DNA of 64,000 bases from Haliclona indistincta (lineage: Eukaryota > Porifera > Demospongiae > Haplosclerida > Chalinidae), in the NCBI GenBank assembly GCA_964017065.1, contig OZ024787.1:1506658-1570657 (forward strand), read 5' to 3'. A model generated the notes under the pieces. That model ran no database searches and was not told the origin of the DNA. It saw nothing but the letters and a program-made list of their open reading frames with translations. Positions within the stretch are counted from its first letter, which is position 1. Each line of letters begins with the position of its first letter. Positions 1 through 10,695 of the stretch are shown piece after piece. The position numbers were made by a program, and so were the translations under genes.

Positions 1-1
1 T

Positions 2-580
2 GATATGGGCAATGATCGCCTGCAAGTGCTGACGACAGAGGGCACCTTTTTAAAATCTGTCGGTTGCATTGGGCGTGGACGACTACAGTTTTCTAGTCCA
101 ATTGGTGTGGCTATTAATCAATCTGGGAAAATCTTTATCACTGAGAATAGTAACCATCGTGTCCAGGTCCTCAATGCTGACCTCACCTACTCACACTGCT
201 TTGGTAGCAATGGAGCTCAACCTGGAGAGTTCAATCGTCCATATGGCATAGCTATTGATAATGATGGTATGGTCTATGTAGCCGACACTAGAAACAACAG
301 AGTTCAGAAGTTCACTCCCGAGGGTAAGCTTTTGGCCGTCATTGACAGTAAGGGAAAAGATCAAATGAATGGTCCCCAGGGTGTTTATATCGATGGTGCT
401 GGCATGCTTTATGTGGCTGAGCGTGACAGTAATACAGTGAGTATATTTACTAGTGAAGGAAGGTTTCTTGGATATATCGGTGACAGTGATGGCTCTAGCT
501 TCAATGTACCTCGATTTGTTATAACTGACCAGAGGAGCAATGTGTTCATCAGTGATTTGAAGAAAGTAGTCACCTACTAG
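2..580 (+). CDS. TRIM-NHL protein, C-terminal part (cut by window start)
   Basis: The frame is open from base 2 and continues left beyond the window; the stop is at 578-580. About 193 residues are visible. They consist only of NHL beta-propeller repeats, with recurring P-x-G-V/I-A-I, I-F-I-T/V-Y-V-A-D/E and N-x-R-V-Q-x-F/L landmarks. It aligns along its whole length with residues from about 544 to the end of the complete TRIM-NHL gene at 15326-17536, with scattered substitutions. NHL domains of TRIM2/3/71-type proteins bind RNA or protein partners and act in the cytoplasm; which applies here is unknown. The gene is tail-to-tail with receptor unit 1, as the second TRIM gene is with unit 5, so the pair was duplicated as one segment. 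The RING, B-box and filamin portions would lie left of the window. Confidence 0.9.
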   Translation, partial: DMGNDRLQVLTTEGTFLKSVGCIGRGRLQFSSPIGVAINQSGKIFITENSNHRVQVLNADLTYSHCFGSNGAQPGEFNRPYGIAIDNDGMVYVADTRNNRVQKFTPEGKLLAVIDSKGKDQMNGPQGVYIDGAGMLYVAERDSNTVSIFTSEGRFLGYIGDSDGSSFNVPRFVITDQRSNVFISDLKKVVTY

Positions 581-2546
581 TAACAATGACTTTATTGTAT
601 TACATACAATCATGTAAATTTAGGCTTACTAGTACGCTGCTGATACGATTTTACCATGTCAAAATGATTGTGTATTTTGTATATCTGATTTAATCCCTTA
701 AAAGTTAATGATCACTACAATAAAATCGTCAACATTGCACCACTTTCATATTGTTGTTTGACTGCAGACTTGATGGATTCTTTACTTCATGTACATGTAC
801 CTTAAAATAAAACCAAAACAGACATTTCTTAAGTTTGTTGTTTGAAACTTTTAAATTTACTTGTCATGGGAATGTTGTGAATAGCTATATCACCTTGTTG
901 TGTTGATCAGGACTCCTGTGTTGATCTAGTATCCCTTTGAGCTCAGCACTAGAAGCACGTGACTGGATGTTAACCATGCCCATCTAAGCCTGCGTCCGGG
1001 CTTGTTGGTAGGGTGTAGTTGTTGTAGACGGGGTTTCTTCATGTCTGATCAGTGGAAGAAATGGTGGTGTTTTACACACTCGCCTTTCCCGGATTGTGTG
1101 GCTGATTTTAGTTGTCTGGTTGCGTTTGCATTACTGACAAGCGTTACTGTTGCTACATGTACCTACCGCTTTAGAAGGCACACAATGTTTCCATTGGCCG
1201 ATAGAGACTAGCCGGCTCCAGAAGCATGTGAGGAGGCCAGTGACAAGACTATAGTCATTTAGGTATAATCTATAGCCTGTCCTAGTGGTCCTGACAGTCG
1301 CTTGGCTTTTTCAAAGCTCCTTTTTGGTGTCTAATACATTGATCTTACTTCCCGCCATCTCGCAGCTGGCTTGGATAGACACACGCAAGCACTACATACG
1401 GAGATCATTGCGCACATCACTAGCACACTATTATTGTACTTCTGTCTCTAAAAATATAAGATGATCACAAGTCAGTTCCTTTGACCTTCAAAGCAACGAA
1501 ACCAGAAGCTTGTTAAGATAAAAGCTCTGACTCTACGCCGTCAAATTCTATTGGTGGTTTTACGGCACTTGAATGCCGCCTGAATCTCATTAGCATCTCA
1601 TTTCCTGACAAAATAACCATTATAACTTACTATTAGTTAATAATTGACCACTATGAATTAAATAGCTGTTATATGAGAGTATTCTTTACGATATTTATTT
1701 ACTCACCTGATGGTGAAAATGTCATTGTATTGCAATCCCATATCCAACTTTTTTCCATGGAAGCATCATGCAATCTGCTTACCTTTTTTGTGGTCTCCTC
1801 TGATAGCAAGAGTTTTTAGCTTCTTTCTTTGCAAAACTGGTAGCTTTAGACGCTGCTGTTGGTTTTATCAATCCCATGTGTGGGCACACCCAGTGGGCGT
1901 CAATCATAACACAGACAGCACTTGACTGGTTTCTGTGCTGAGTTAGGTACCAGCTCACCCACAACAAGTCATGTATGTAGTAGCACTTGCTTGGATTTTA
2001 TAGTAAGTCCTACCAGCTAAGCACAACTGAGTCTATTATAAACACATGAAGGTTTTGTCTCAAGGGAGCATCTAACTCTGTATTATCGCCTATCTATCTT
2101 CCCAAGTGACTGATAGTGCTAAAATAGGTGCCTGCCTTTATTATTGGGTTTGGTTTTTCTAAGGGCTATCCAGCAGTACCAATGGGTATGTGCAATACAT
2201 GACATGATGTGACCTAGTAGTACAGTGGAACCTGTTTATCCCCGGACACCAGAAAAAAGCAGACACTTGCTTACAGTGACTTTTCTCGTCCTAAAATTCG
2301 AATTTCTCTACTCTTGAATTTTGTATAACTTGCATGCTCCCTTGGTGTAGCCTCACTGTGCTCCTATAGTGTACAGTGAATAATTGCAGTTTGAAAATCC
2401 ATCACGTGCCCTGTAGTGCAGCTGTAAAAAATCATTGTCACCGAGAATGCTAGGATTTCAACGTATGATGTGACCAAGTGACTTTGACAATAGGTATAGC
2501 TACATTATGTAAAATTGTTTTTATATTTAGGTCAAAACACTGTGTT
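581..2546. other. Intergenic region between TRIM copy 1 and receptor unit 1
   Basis: No convincing exon is seen. AATAAA-like signals at about 718 and 807 may polyadenylate the TRIM transcript. About 590-1650 is homologous to 17546-18490 and 1635-1700 continues as 19590 onward, so this is the block A copy of the TRIM-receptor spacer, without the TTAA element that sits in block B. At about 2222-2280 a CAGTGGAACCTG-type sequence resembles the terminus of a Tc1/pogo-like repeat (compare 48200). Confidence 0.6.
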
Positions 2547-3954
2547 TTAGTCTTTGGAGACTGTTGTTTTCACAGTAGTCTTGATACCATCCTGACGTAC
2601 CACAGCACTGTAGACCAGCCCATCATTACTGGTGTCTGGTGTCTTAGTAATCACACTGTAACCAGCATTATTGATGTCTCCTGTGGTGGGTGGGGCAGTA
2701 GGTCCATGGTGGGTGTGGTTATACAGTCTTTCATCACCAGCGGTAGCATAGGTTGCTGTATTACTGATAGCACTGTAACCAGCAAGCTGTTCCTCCTCAG
2801 TAATCTCAGTGTATGCACCAGGCAGTGTGCTGTATATGTGTGGTTGTGGTGTAGTAGCCTGACTGTATAGTCTATCATTGTTAAATGTCAGCGATAGTTG
2901 ACTGTTAGTCATGTTGTTCAACTGATGTGTCACTCTGTGATTATGAAAACATAGCAAAGATATAGTAAACATTGTCATAAAATTTTGGATAAACAGTTAT
3001 TCAAGTACATAAACTCACATTGTTGTTTGTTGTTGATGGTGTTTAGCTCTGTAGTACAGTATGATGATAGTAGCTATAACACACACTACTAGTAGACACA
3101 CTACTAGTACTACTACTGGTGCTACTATTGCTGGGACTAGTGCTGCATCGCTAACTCCCATGTTAACTGATTGAGTGGTGTTCATTGTCGGGAAAAGGAT
3201 GGTGCTACTAGTTATGCTAGCTGTCACAACTTGTGATAGTTTAGTAGCTGTGGAAAGTAAGAGTATACAAAGTAATAATAATCAGAACAGCTAGTATAGG
3301 ATAAAATTTAGTGACAAAAAACTAAATTTTATGCTTTGAGCTTTTTCTTTATTTGCACAATTTTTGCACTACTACATCTATGTGTGTTGAAATTTGTGCA
3401 TGTGCAATTATGAATAACTTACAACCTCACTTGCTATTGTACACTGTGAGCACTATGAAGACAATACTGACCTGATGGTGATGGTGATGGTGTAGTTATG
3501 TTACAGTCCCATACAACCTGTAGATAACCTTGTGTATTGAGTTGTGTACACCGACAGCAATGGATAGGTAGAGATATATTAGTCACGTTGTTCATAAACC
3601 AGCAGTCTCGTGGTTTTGTGTTTATCACAGCTTTACAATAGTTCACACAGTTCAATGTAGTTGACACACATTGAATTTCATCAGCGCTTTCATAGTAACA
3701 TGTACCATCATATTCATCTGGACAACGCCCTGTGGAAGTGTATGATACACTGTGTTTGTTGTGTTTGCTAATACATGTCGTACTGTGAACATTGCCGGTA
3801 TCAATGAGGAAATGATGTGACAGTGATGAACTATAGATTTCATAGTGTTTGTGTTTTAGTTGCTGCCTACTAGCTCACCTGGTTGGTCTTGTGTTGATCC
3901 AGTATTGATCCCAACACATACTATCAGTAGAACCACCAACTCACTAGACACCAT
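2547..3954 (-). CDS. Receptor unit 1: signal peptide, Cys-rich ectodomain, TM, ITIM-like tail (intact)
   Basis: Four exons on the minus strand: exon 1 3879-3954, exon 2 3472-3729, exon 3 3019-3247, exon 4 2547-2934. All junctions are GT-AG, with phases 1, 1 and 2. Exon 1 starts at ATG (3954) and encodes a signal peptide with hydrophobic core LVVLLIVCVG. Exon 2 carries about ten cysteines (CVSTTLNC, PIHCCRC, WDCN) and several N-x-S/T sites. Exon 3 is a short Thr/Ser-rich stalk, then a TM helix rich in V, L and C, ending YYRAKHHQQQTTM. Exon 4 is a cytoplasmic tail with HIYSTL, AYTEI, AGYSAI, AGYSVI and LVYSAV sites and ends KTTVSKD. The predicted product is a type I membrane protein able to recruit SH2 proteins or clathrin adaptors if the tyrosines are used; ligand unknown. 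It aligns with unit 5 in block B. Confidence 0.82.
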
Positions 3955-4957
3955 TACTAACACACCTGATATACTGAAATCCCGAAAGTGTACTGGAATG
4001 TTTTGATACAAGGTATTGTGTTGTTTGAATCTCAGTCAGACATGTTATGATGCACTCACAGGAACAAACATGCTTTAGAATTTTCTCATGCCTAGTGAGG
4101 CGATGCCTTGTACATAATGCATAACTGTGTGTTACCTTAATGGTGGCCTCTTTTAAATATCCTCAGGCTTCTGTTAGTTAGTGAGCCTCTGAGCGTCATT
4201 ACTGACTGTTAATACTACTAATCTAAACATTAAGTGTTGCCACACCAAAATGGGTAGTAATAACACTATTTATGACTTTGGAAGTAGTAATTTTATAACA
4301 GAGTGCAGTTTGTCTGCCTATGAATAGCTACCACAGTGTTAGTCATTGCGGAGTGACGATCCTTTGAAAAGCCCTATCAATTGTAAGCTTTAGTTGACGT
4401 TTGAAACATACGAAGCTAAAACTGCTCAAGCAAGCTCATACATTTTGCATTATCTGTGCAGGTAACATCATCTTCACTGATCAATGCTCGCATATGATAT
4501 TGCAGCTACATGTTGATTGCAATTATTAGATACATGTATGTGCTTGCCTTGACTGGTCTTGCCTGACTGATAGCTTCTTTTTTCTCCTGGTAGAATATAC
4601 TCCTGGTAGCTGACCTTATTGCAAGTACCGAACAATTATAGTCACCAATGCTTGCCCTGCCGTGTAATAATCACAATTATCGACAGCACGATGACACTAG
4701 ATTAGATTCTATATGTATACTGCCCTCTAGCAGAGTTGACAATAGACTACTTGTACTGCTTTCGAATGCCCATACACATGTAGGTGCCCCAAGAGCTAAA
4801 CAGGTATTCATTGCATAACTAAAGTACTCATTGAATCTGTAGCTGTTGACAATCATGGAGTCACAGAAACTACAAACCATTCTACTGTATACAAATTCCA
4901 TATCAAATGAATTTTGGTCACAAGTACATAATTATTTAGTCTTCGAAGAGTGTTGTT
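3955..4957. other. Spacer between units 1 and 2
   Basis: The first bases upstream of the unit 1 ATG are the conserved block CAGTATATCAGGTGTGTTAG read on the minus strand. The rest has no exon. From about 3975 to 4957 it aligns with 23035-24021 between units 5 and 6, with small indels. In block B a 1.24-kb transposon sits at the matching position of about 3974, so this copy is the uninterrupted site. Confidence 0.65.
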
Positions 4958-6168
4958 TTAAATATAGCAGTCTTCATACCATCCGTGACCAAATCTATCT
5001 GATACTGACTGCTGTACTGTTGTTTTCACAGTAGTCTTGATACCATCCTGACGTACCATTCCACCATCAAGTATTATAATGTAACCGGCATTATCAGTGT
5101 CACTGTCTCCAACAGTGGGCGGGGCAGTATGCCCATGGTGGGTGTGGTTGTACAGCCCATCATCACATGCTCTATTAGTACTAGCTGCAGCATGGGTTGC
5201 TGTATCACTGTAACCAGCAAGCTGTTCCTCCTCTGTGTGTTTAGTGGGTGGCTCAGTCGGTGTGCTATATATGGGCGATGGTGATATTGTAGCATTATCA
5301 CATGTCAATGTGTTAGTAGTGTTGTTCATCTGGTGCACTACTCTGTGAAGTGAAAGCACAGATTGTGTTCTTGTATGTCATACAAAAACTTTCTGTATAA
5401 ACAATGACACTACTATCATACACACTCACTTTGTTGTTTGTTGCTGATGGTGTTTAGCTCTGTAGTACAGTATGATGATAGTAGCTATAACACACACTAC
5501 TAGTAGACACACTACTACTACTACTACTGGGGTCATGATACATGTAGTAGCATCAACTGTCATGGTAGTGACTGTCGGAGTGACTATTGTAGAAGTGATA
5601 ACAGCACTATCAGTTGACATACTAGTAGCCACAGTCTGTGATAGTACAGTAGCTGATGATGGTATAGTAGCTGTGGTTAGTAAAATTGATATTTCTACTG
5701 CATGTATGATAGTATTCCCTATGATATTTGTGTACTCACCTGATGGTGAAGATTTCATTGTATTACAGTTCCATATTAGTTGTCTCATGAATTGACCCGT
5801 GTCACTGCTATTGCACAGACAGCAGTTAACAAATTGTTGTGATGTTCTAGCTCTGCAGCTTCGTAACCGGCTGTTTATTGTAGCTAGACAACTGCCGGCA
5901 GCGCAGAACAATGTAGTGGACACACAGTCAGAGTCACTACCATCAAAAATCGCATCATGATCACAGTTCATGTTGTTTTCATTGGGACAAGTTTCTGTGT
6001 AAAGGTTAAAAAATTAGTATTTACAGAGTAGTCTGCCTAAGAGATGTAATGACATCTGACGGTTTTAAGATGCGATCAGTGACAGCTATTATGTAGCTCA
6101 CCTAGTGTTGATCCAGTATTGATCCCAACACATACTATCAGTAGAACCACCAACTCACTGGACACCAT
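4958..6168 (-). CDS. Receptor unit 2: variant tail without the LVYSAV site
   Basis: Exons: 1 at 6102-6168, 2 at 5740-5994, 3 at 5430-5670, 4 at 4958-5342, with canonical splice sites. Exon 1 ends S-T-L instead of the usual S-A-Q. The ectodomain has CVSTTLFC and NCCLCN. The stalk is short and TM/juxtamembrane is standard. In the tail the usual LVYSAVVRQDG is replaced by a sequence ending ILDGGMVRQDG, so the strongest ITIM-like site is lost, while IYSTP, AGYSD, LYNHT and AGYIII tyrosines remain. The C-terminus is extended to end GWYEDCYI rather than stopping at KTTVxKD. Unit 6 has the same extended end, so this is an old subtype. Exons 2 and 3 share a frame with no stop in the short intron between them, so intron retention would still give a membrane protein. 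Confidence 0.78.
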
Positions 6169-6985
6169 TACTAACACACCTGATATACTGCTGTTATGAT
6201 TTGATACTGCATTGTGTACAAGTAAAGCAGATTTCTATATGGCAGCTTTTTATGCAAAAGCTGGTATCTTTTGGAAGCTATTGCTAGTTTTACCAATCTA
6301 AGTGTTAGCACAGCAAGTTGGTAATATAGACAGCACTTACTGGTTTCTATGCAAACACTACAGATTCTACATGTACCAATGAGCAAATTGCAAGGGAGCG
6401 TGTATTGCCTGTATAGCATCTAAATTCACTAATGGCTGGCAATGCTAAAGATTGGTGTATTCATAACAATTCATGATTGGGGTTTTTAGACAGCAGACAG
6501 CTTCTATAGTGTTAGATAGCGCTATGTCGCTTACATACAACCTGGAAAGTGTAAACAGATGTAAACAGACTCCATCGGACTAAGCCCAAGTGCCTTGATG
6601 CTAGTGAAAAGCGAGTAACTTAGTAGTAATCACGGTAGAACAAACAATTCCTTTCTTGTCTGGCTGTCACAGAATGTTTTCTCTGTGTTTAGTGAGTTGC
6701 ACAAATCAGTTTGCTGAGAGCAGACTCTTTTTCTGTTCGTGTTCTCTTTCTGGTCATGTATTGCCGCACTGTTTGGTGCAGGCAATACACCACCCTGTCT
6801 GACACAATGCGACTTAGTGTTACTAGTCTATTGTCATTGTAATTATTATGAATACCATGTGATCCATTGTGTGCACTGTAGTATAGCTGTAAATAAGATT
6901 CTAATGCGACTTTGACAATTGCTTTAGGTACACATAATTATCATTGAGCACTACTACATTATGAATTTTGGTTATTAACACTGTT
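6169..6985. other. Spacer between units 2 and 3
   Basis: No exon is supported. It aligns with 25275-26128 and 37363-38294, the spacers before units 7 and 10, showing that unit and 3' flank duplicate together. It begins with the conserved upstream block of exon 1. Confidence 0.55.
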
Positions 6986-9735
6986 TTAGTTTTTGAAGAC
7001 TGTTGTTTTCACAGTAGTCTTGATACCATCCTGACGTACCACAGTACTGTAGACCAGCCCATCATTACTAGCATCTTGTGCCTCAGTAATCACACTGTTG
7101 CCAACACCATTGATGTCTTCATTGGCTGTTTTAGTGGTATCATTGTAACCAGCAAGCTGTTCATTCTCAGTAATCTCACCATGTGGTGTCTCTTCATCAG
7201 TGCTGTATGATGGGATCTGGTTGTACAACTCGCTATTGTCACATCTTGCACTGTCTGTGTTACCATATATGTTGTCCAACTGATGTATTGTTCTGTGAAA
7301 ATTTTAGCAAAATGTGGAAATTACTGGTGTTGTGCTATTGTGTTCACTCACATTGTTGTTTGTTGTTGATGTTGTTTAGCTCTGTAGTACAGTATGATGA
7401 TAGTAGCTATAACACACACTACTAGTAGACACACTACTAGTACTACTACTGGTGCTACTACTGGGACTATTAATGCATTGATAGTAGCACTACCAGTGAT
7501 GGTAGTAGCTATTGGAGTGACGACCATAGATTTAGTAGAACTGATAGTGTCCGTGTAGTCAGCTAGAGTACTATCAGTTGCCATAGTAACGGTTAAGGAC
7601 TGCACTTTAGTCAATATGCTAGTAGTCGCAATCTGCGATAGTGTAGTAGCTGTGGATAGTGTAGTAGCTGTGGATAGTGTAGTAGCTGTGGATAGTGTAG
7701 TAGCTGTGGATAGTGTAGTAGCTGTGGATAGTGTAGTAGCTGTGGATAGTGTAGTAGCTGTGGATAGTGTAATAGCTGTGGATAGTGTAGTAGCTGTGGA
7801 TAGTGTAGTAGCTGTGGATAGTGTAGTAGCTGTGGATAGTGCAGTAGCTGTGGATAGCAATATTTGGAAGTTGAATTAAGTACTATGATAATTATTTCAT
7901 TATTGTGTACTCACTGGATGGCGAGGAGTTGATTATATTGCAGTTCCATATTAATTGCCTCTTGATTTTACCAGTGTTACTAGTATTGCACAGACAGCAT
8001 CTGATATTTTGTGGGAATCCAGCTCCTGGGAAGTCGCAGCCTCGTGACCGTCCGTTTATTGTAGCTTGACACGTTCTGCAGTTCAATGTACTCGTCACAC
8101 AGTCAGAGTTGCTATCACGACTCTTAATATAATCACAGAGTCCATCTTTCTCATTCTGACAAGATTCTGTGTGAAACAATAATGCGAATATTATTGGAGT
8201 AGTCTGTTTAGATACAGCAAGTTCATATCTGCAAGCACACGACCCTCAGTCGCCCTACGTGTGCTTGCGACCGCGAGACTTGTATTGTATTGCTCTCATT
8301 GGGTGACATCCGGGTAAACTACGAAGCGCTTGAGAGCTGCTTACGACAGGCTCGCACATAGGAGCGTAGACTTGCTCGTGAGCAGTACTTTATACTGTTC
8401 ACGTGATGTTACATATAATATTAAAGTAAATTAAAAAGATTTCTATCGAAATCAAAAGGATGTAGTGATGAAGAAATCTACCACTGGTTCACAATGTAAA
8501 CCAACAAGGAACAAGCATGGAATGGTAACACGATTGACTTGCTAACAGACCATAGATCCCTACATCAGTGGCTGCTGTGGTCTGACTATAGCTAGTTCAG
8601 CTAGTTACTGTATGTTGACTGACACCTGACGTGCGTTGAATTGAATTCAACTTGTGACAAAATATTGATCATGTGTACAGCCACTGATGTAGGGATCTAT
8701 GGTCTGTTAGCAAGTCAATCGTGTTACCATTCCATGCTTGTTCCTTGTTGGTTTACATTGTGAACCAGTGGTAGATTTCTTCATCACTACATCCTTTTGA
8801 TTTCGATAGAAATCTTTTTAATTTACTTGTTTGTGTCCTTTTTTCTTTTTCAGTGAAGTGCAGTTCAATATCATGCATGTACCGAGCCGTCTTTGTTTCC
8901 ACCATTAGTTTAGTTTTCCTGTTGTTGATGGCTTTTCTATATTATTATTAATTTAAACTTGTAGCTAAAATCGTTATGCTGTACATATCAGCTCGCCTAC
9001 GCATGCATACAGTGCATACGAGCCCCGCCCACACTTGTTTGCAGACCTATACAAGCGCAGAATGGCGATCTTCACGAGCTTACCGTTCTTCGCAGACAAA
9101 TGCCGGGTATGTGTTCTCGGGCCGTGATCCGTACGGCGCGGCGATACTCTCGATCATCTAGCTAGTGCTTGGTCACGTGCGCTAGCCACTGCTTGGTCAC
9201 GTGCGTATGCATATTGCGCAATCACAATAATGGCGTCTAACACTTAGCTGACAATGGATCACGATCGAGAAATCGCGGAATTTATATCGCCGTTACGCTA
9301 AAAACAAAGTTCAAAAGGCACCTGCCAGGAGAATTTCACGACTGCTCGTGGGTGTTTTGGTCTCGGCACTGCTCGCGTAAAGGCGCTAGGCGCGCTGAAG
9401 AAAGAAGAAAGAAGAAGACGAAGATGACGAAACTCGATTTTCACCGTTTCCAGGTTCGTCACTTTAGTAACAATTTCGATCAATCTCCTTGCTACTGTAA
9501 GATGGGGCAACGCCAGAGAGCAGATCTAAGTGTTTTGGACGTATAAAATTCATCACCAGGCGAAATAAGAGCGTTTGAACGCTAATACATTGTATGTAGC
9601 CGCCATCTTGTTTTCTCGTTCATCCCTACATAGGGAGTCACTACCGTGCCTCCCTAATACTATCTCACCTTGTGCTGATCCAGTATTGATCCCAACACAT
9701 ACTATCAGTAGAACGACCAACTCACTGGACACCAT
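6986..9735 (-). CDS. Receptor unit 3: long repeat stalk, transposon in intron 1
   Basis: Exons: 1 at 9669-9735, 2 at 7915-8166, 3 at about 7352-7847, 4 at 6986-7292. The ectodomain is the SCQNEKDG subtype (CVTSTLNC, RCCLCN, IWNCN), shared with units 7 and 10. Exon 3 begins in an 18-bp minisatellite encoding about twelve copies of T-L-S-T-A-T, a mucin-like stalk likely to be O-glycosylated; it is followed by the TM helix and RAKQHQQQTTM. The exact 3' splice site is ambiguous because every repeat unit contains CCACAG. The tail has ELYNQI, AGYND and LVYSTV. Intron 1 is about 1.5 kb because a foldback/hairpin transposon (8418-9657) is inserted just upstream of the exon 1 donor; the equivalent introns of units 7 and 10 are short. 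All exons remain open. Confidence 0.78.
7640..7857 (-). repeat. 18-bp minisatellite encoding the stalk of unit 3 (about 12 copies)
   Basis: Twelve near-perfect head-to-tail copies of GTAGTAGCTGTGGATAGT on the plus strand, encoding T-L-S-T-A-T on the minus strand. Each copy contains the sense-strand splice-acceptor-like string CCACAG directly before CTACTAC. Other units carry 1 to about 17 copies. Confidence 0.97.
8418..9657 (+). mobile_element. Foldback/3'-hairpin transposon, copy 1 (1240 bp)
   Basis: The 5' part (about 8425-8830) is a near-perfect foldback with arms of about 170 bp around a short loop; it contains ATCCCTACATCAGTGGCTG and its complement. A body of about 830 bp follows, with a GAAGAAAGAAG tract and a TAGCCGCCATCTTG motif. 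The 3' end is a hairpin with stem AGGGAGTCAC / GTGCCTCCCT and loop TACC, ending CTAA. Units 7 and 10 show the same intron uninterrupted (ACATATACACTATCTCACC at about 27424), so both ends are placed by comparison. No target duplication is evident. No transposase is encoded. Confidence 0.88.
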
Positions 9736-10093
9736 TACTAACAGACCTGATACACTAACAGTAGTCTATTGCTTAGTGAGTCAAAGAGTAAATAGTGCAT
9801 GCTTGTTTAGTTTTGATGTCAGTCAGGCATTATCAGGTCCATGTTATTGTACATGTTGCTAACATGTCAAGGCACGCACTGGAAGAGGAAATATTGAGTT
9901 AATAAGGAAACAGATAATTATGTTCAAGTGAGGATTTTTTTGCTCAGTATAGCAATAACTTGTTGTGAGCCCAACAGATACGGTCTCTATGTCAAGCTAC
10001 TGGTCATGATTGTAATGAATTGCATTGCTTTCCTTTACGTGCTTTACGTGGTTTTTCTTTTCCTTACCTTGCTCTTCGTCACTGCATTAATTA
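9736..10093. other. 5' flank of unit 3
   Basis: Contains the conserved upstream block of exon 1, then unique sequence homologous to 27530-27880 and 39845-40200, the flanks of units 7 and 10. No coding sequence is supported. Confidence 0.5.
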
Positions 10094-10383
10094 AAAGTAA
10101 AAAACTTTTAATAAAAAAAACTAAAAAGTGTAGGGATGACGCTTGCAAAAGTAAAGGAACAAGATGGGATGATGCTTGCAAAGTAAAGGAACAAGAGGGA
10201 TGTTGCTTGCAAAAGTATAGGAACAAGATGGGATGGCGCTTGCAAAAGTAAAGGAACAAGATGGGATGATGCTTGCAAAAGTGAAGTATGTAAAAGTCCC
10301 AAGTATCCCTACATCAGCGGCTTGCTGCGATGGTGTGCAACTGGCAAATGCAGACTATACCTTTTACAGCCATCAATGACTTA

Positions 10384-10695
10384 ATCGGACTGTGTCTTCC
10401 AAACCACAGATACCTCTAGTTATTTACAACTGTCAACTACTTCATCGGACTGCGTCCTCCAAACACAGATACCTCTAGTTATTTACAACTGTCAACTACT
10501 TCATCGGACTGCGTCCTCCAAACACAGATACCTCTAGTTCTTTACAACCGTCAACTACTTCATCGGACTGCGTCCTCCAAACACAGATACCTCTAGTTTT
10601 TTACTAACGTCAATTACTTCATCGGACTGCGTCCTCCTAACACAGACACCTCTAATTATTTACAACCGTCAATTACTTCATCGGACTGCGTCCTC
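10384..10695. repeat. 59-60 bp tandem repeat in the foldback loop (about 5-6 copies)
   Basis: The string ATCGGACTGYGTCYTCC recurs at about 10384, 10444, 10503, 10562, 10621 and 10680, each followed by a conserved ACACAGAYACCTCTA stretch. It sits exactly between the two foldback arms. Confidence 0.95.

Noticed and set aside
3472..3729. Naming the ectodomain a Ly6/uPAR three-finger domain
   Set aside because: Only the CC...CN ending is similar; cysteine spacing differs and no structure can be computed here.
7640..7857. CRISPR-like array
   Set aside because: Repeats are head-to-tail without unique spacers, and lie in a eukaryotic coding exon.
9298..9546. Frames in transposon bodies (9298-9546, 22704-22886, 31831-32118)
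   Set aside because: They recur because the element recurs; they are interrupted at different points between copies and carry no transposase motif.
8418..9657. Calling the foldback/hairpin elements canonical Helitrons
   Set aside because: A/T insertion without duplication fits, but 5' TC and a hairpin set inside the 3' end are missing. I keep the class open.
10044..10302. Frames with repeated FLYFCKRHP / LLQASSHLV in the foldback arms (also 10764-11043)
   Set aside because: They come from short tandem repeats within the transposon arms, appear on both strands and have no domain.
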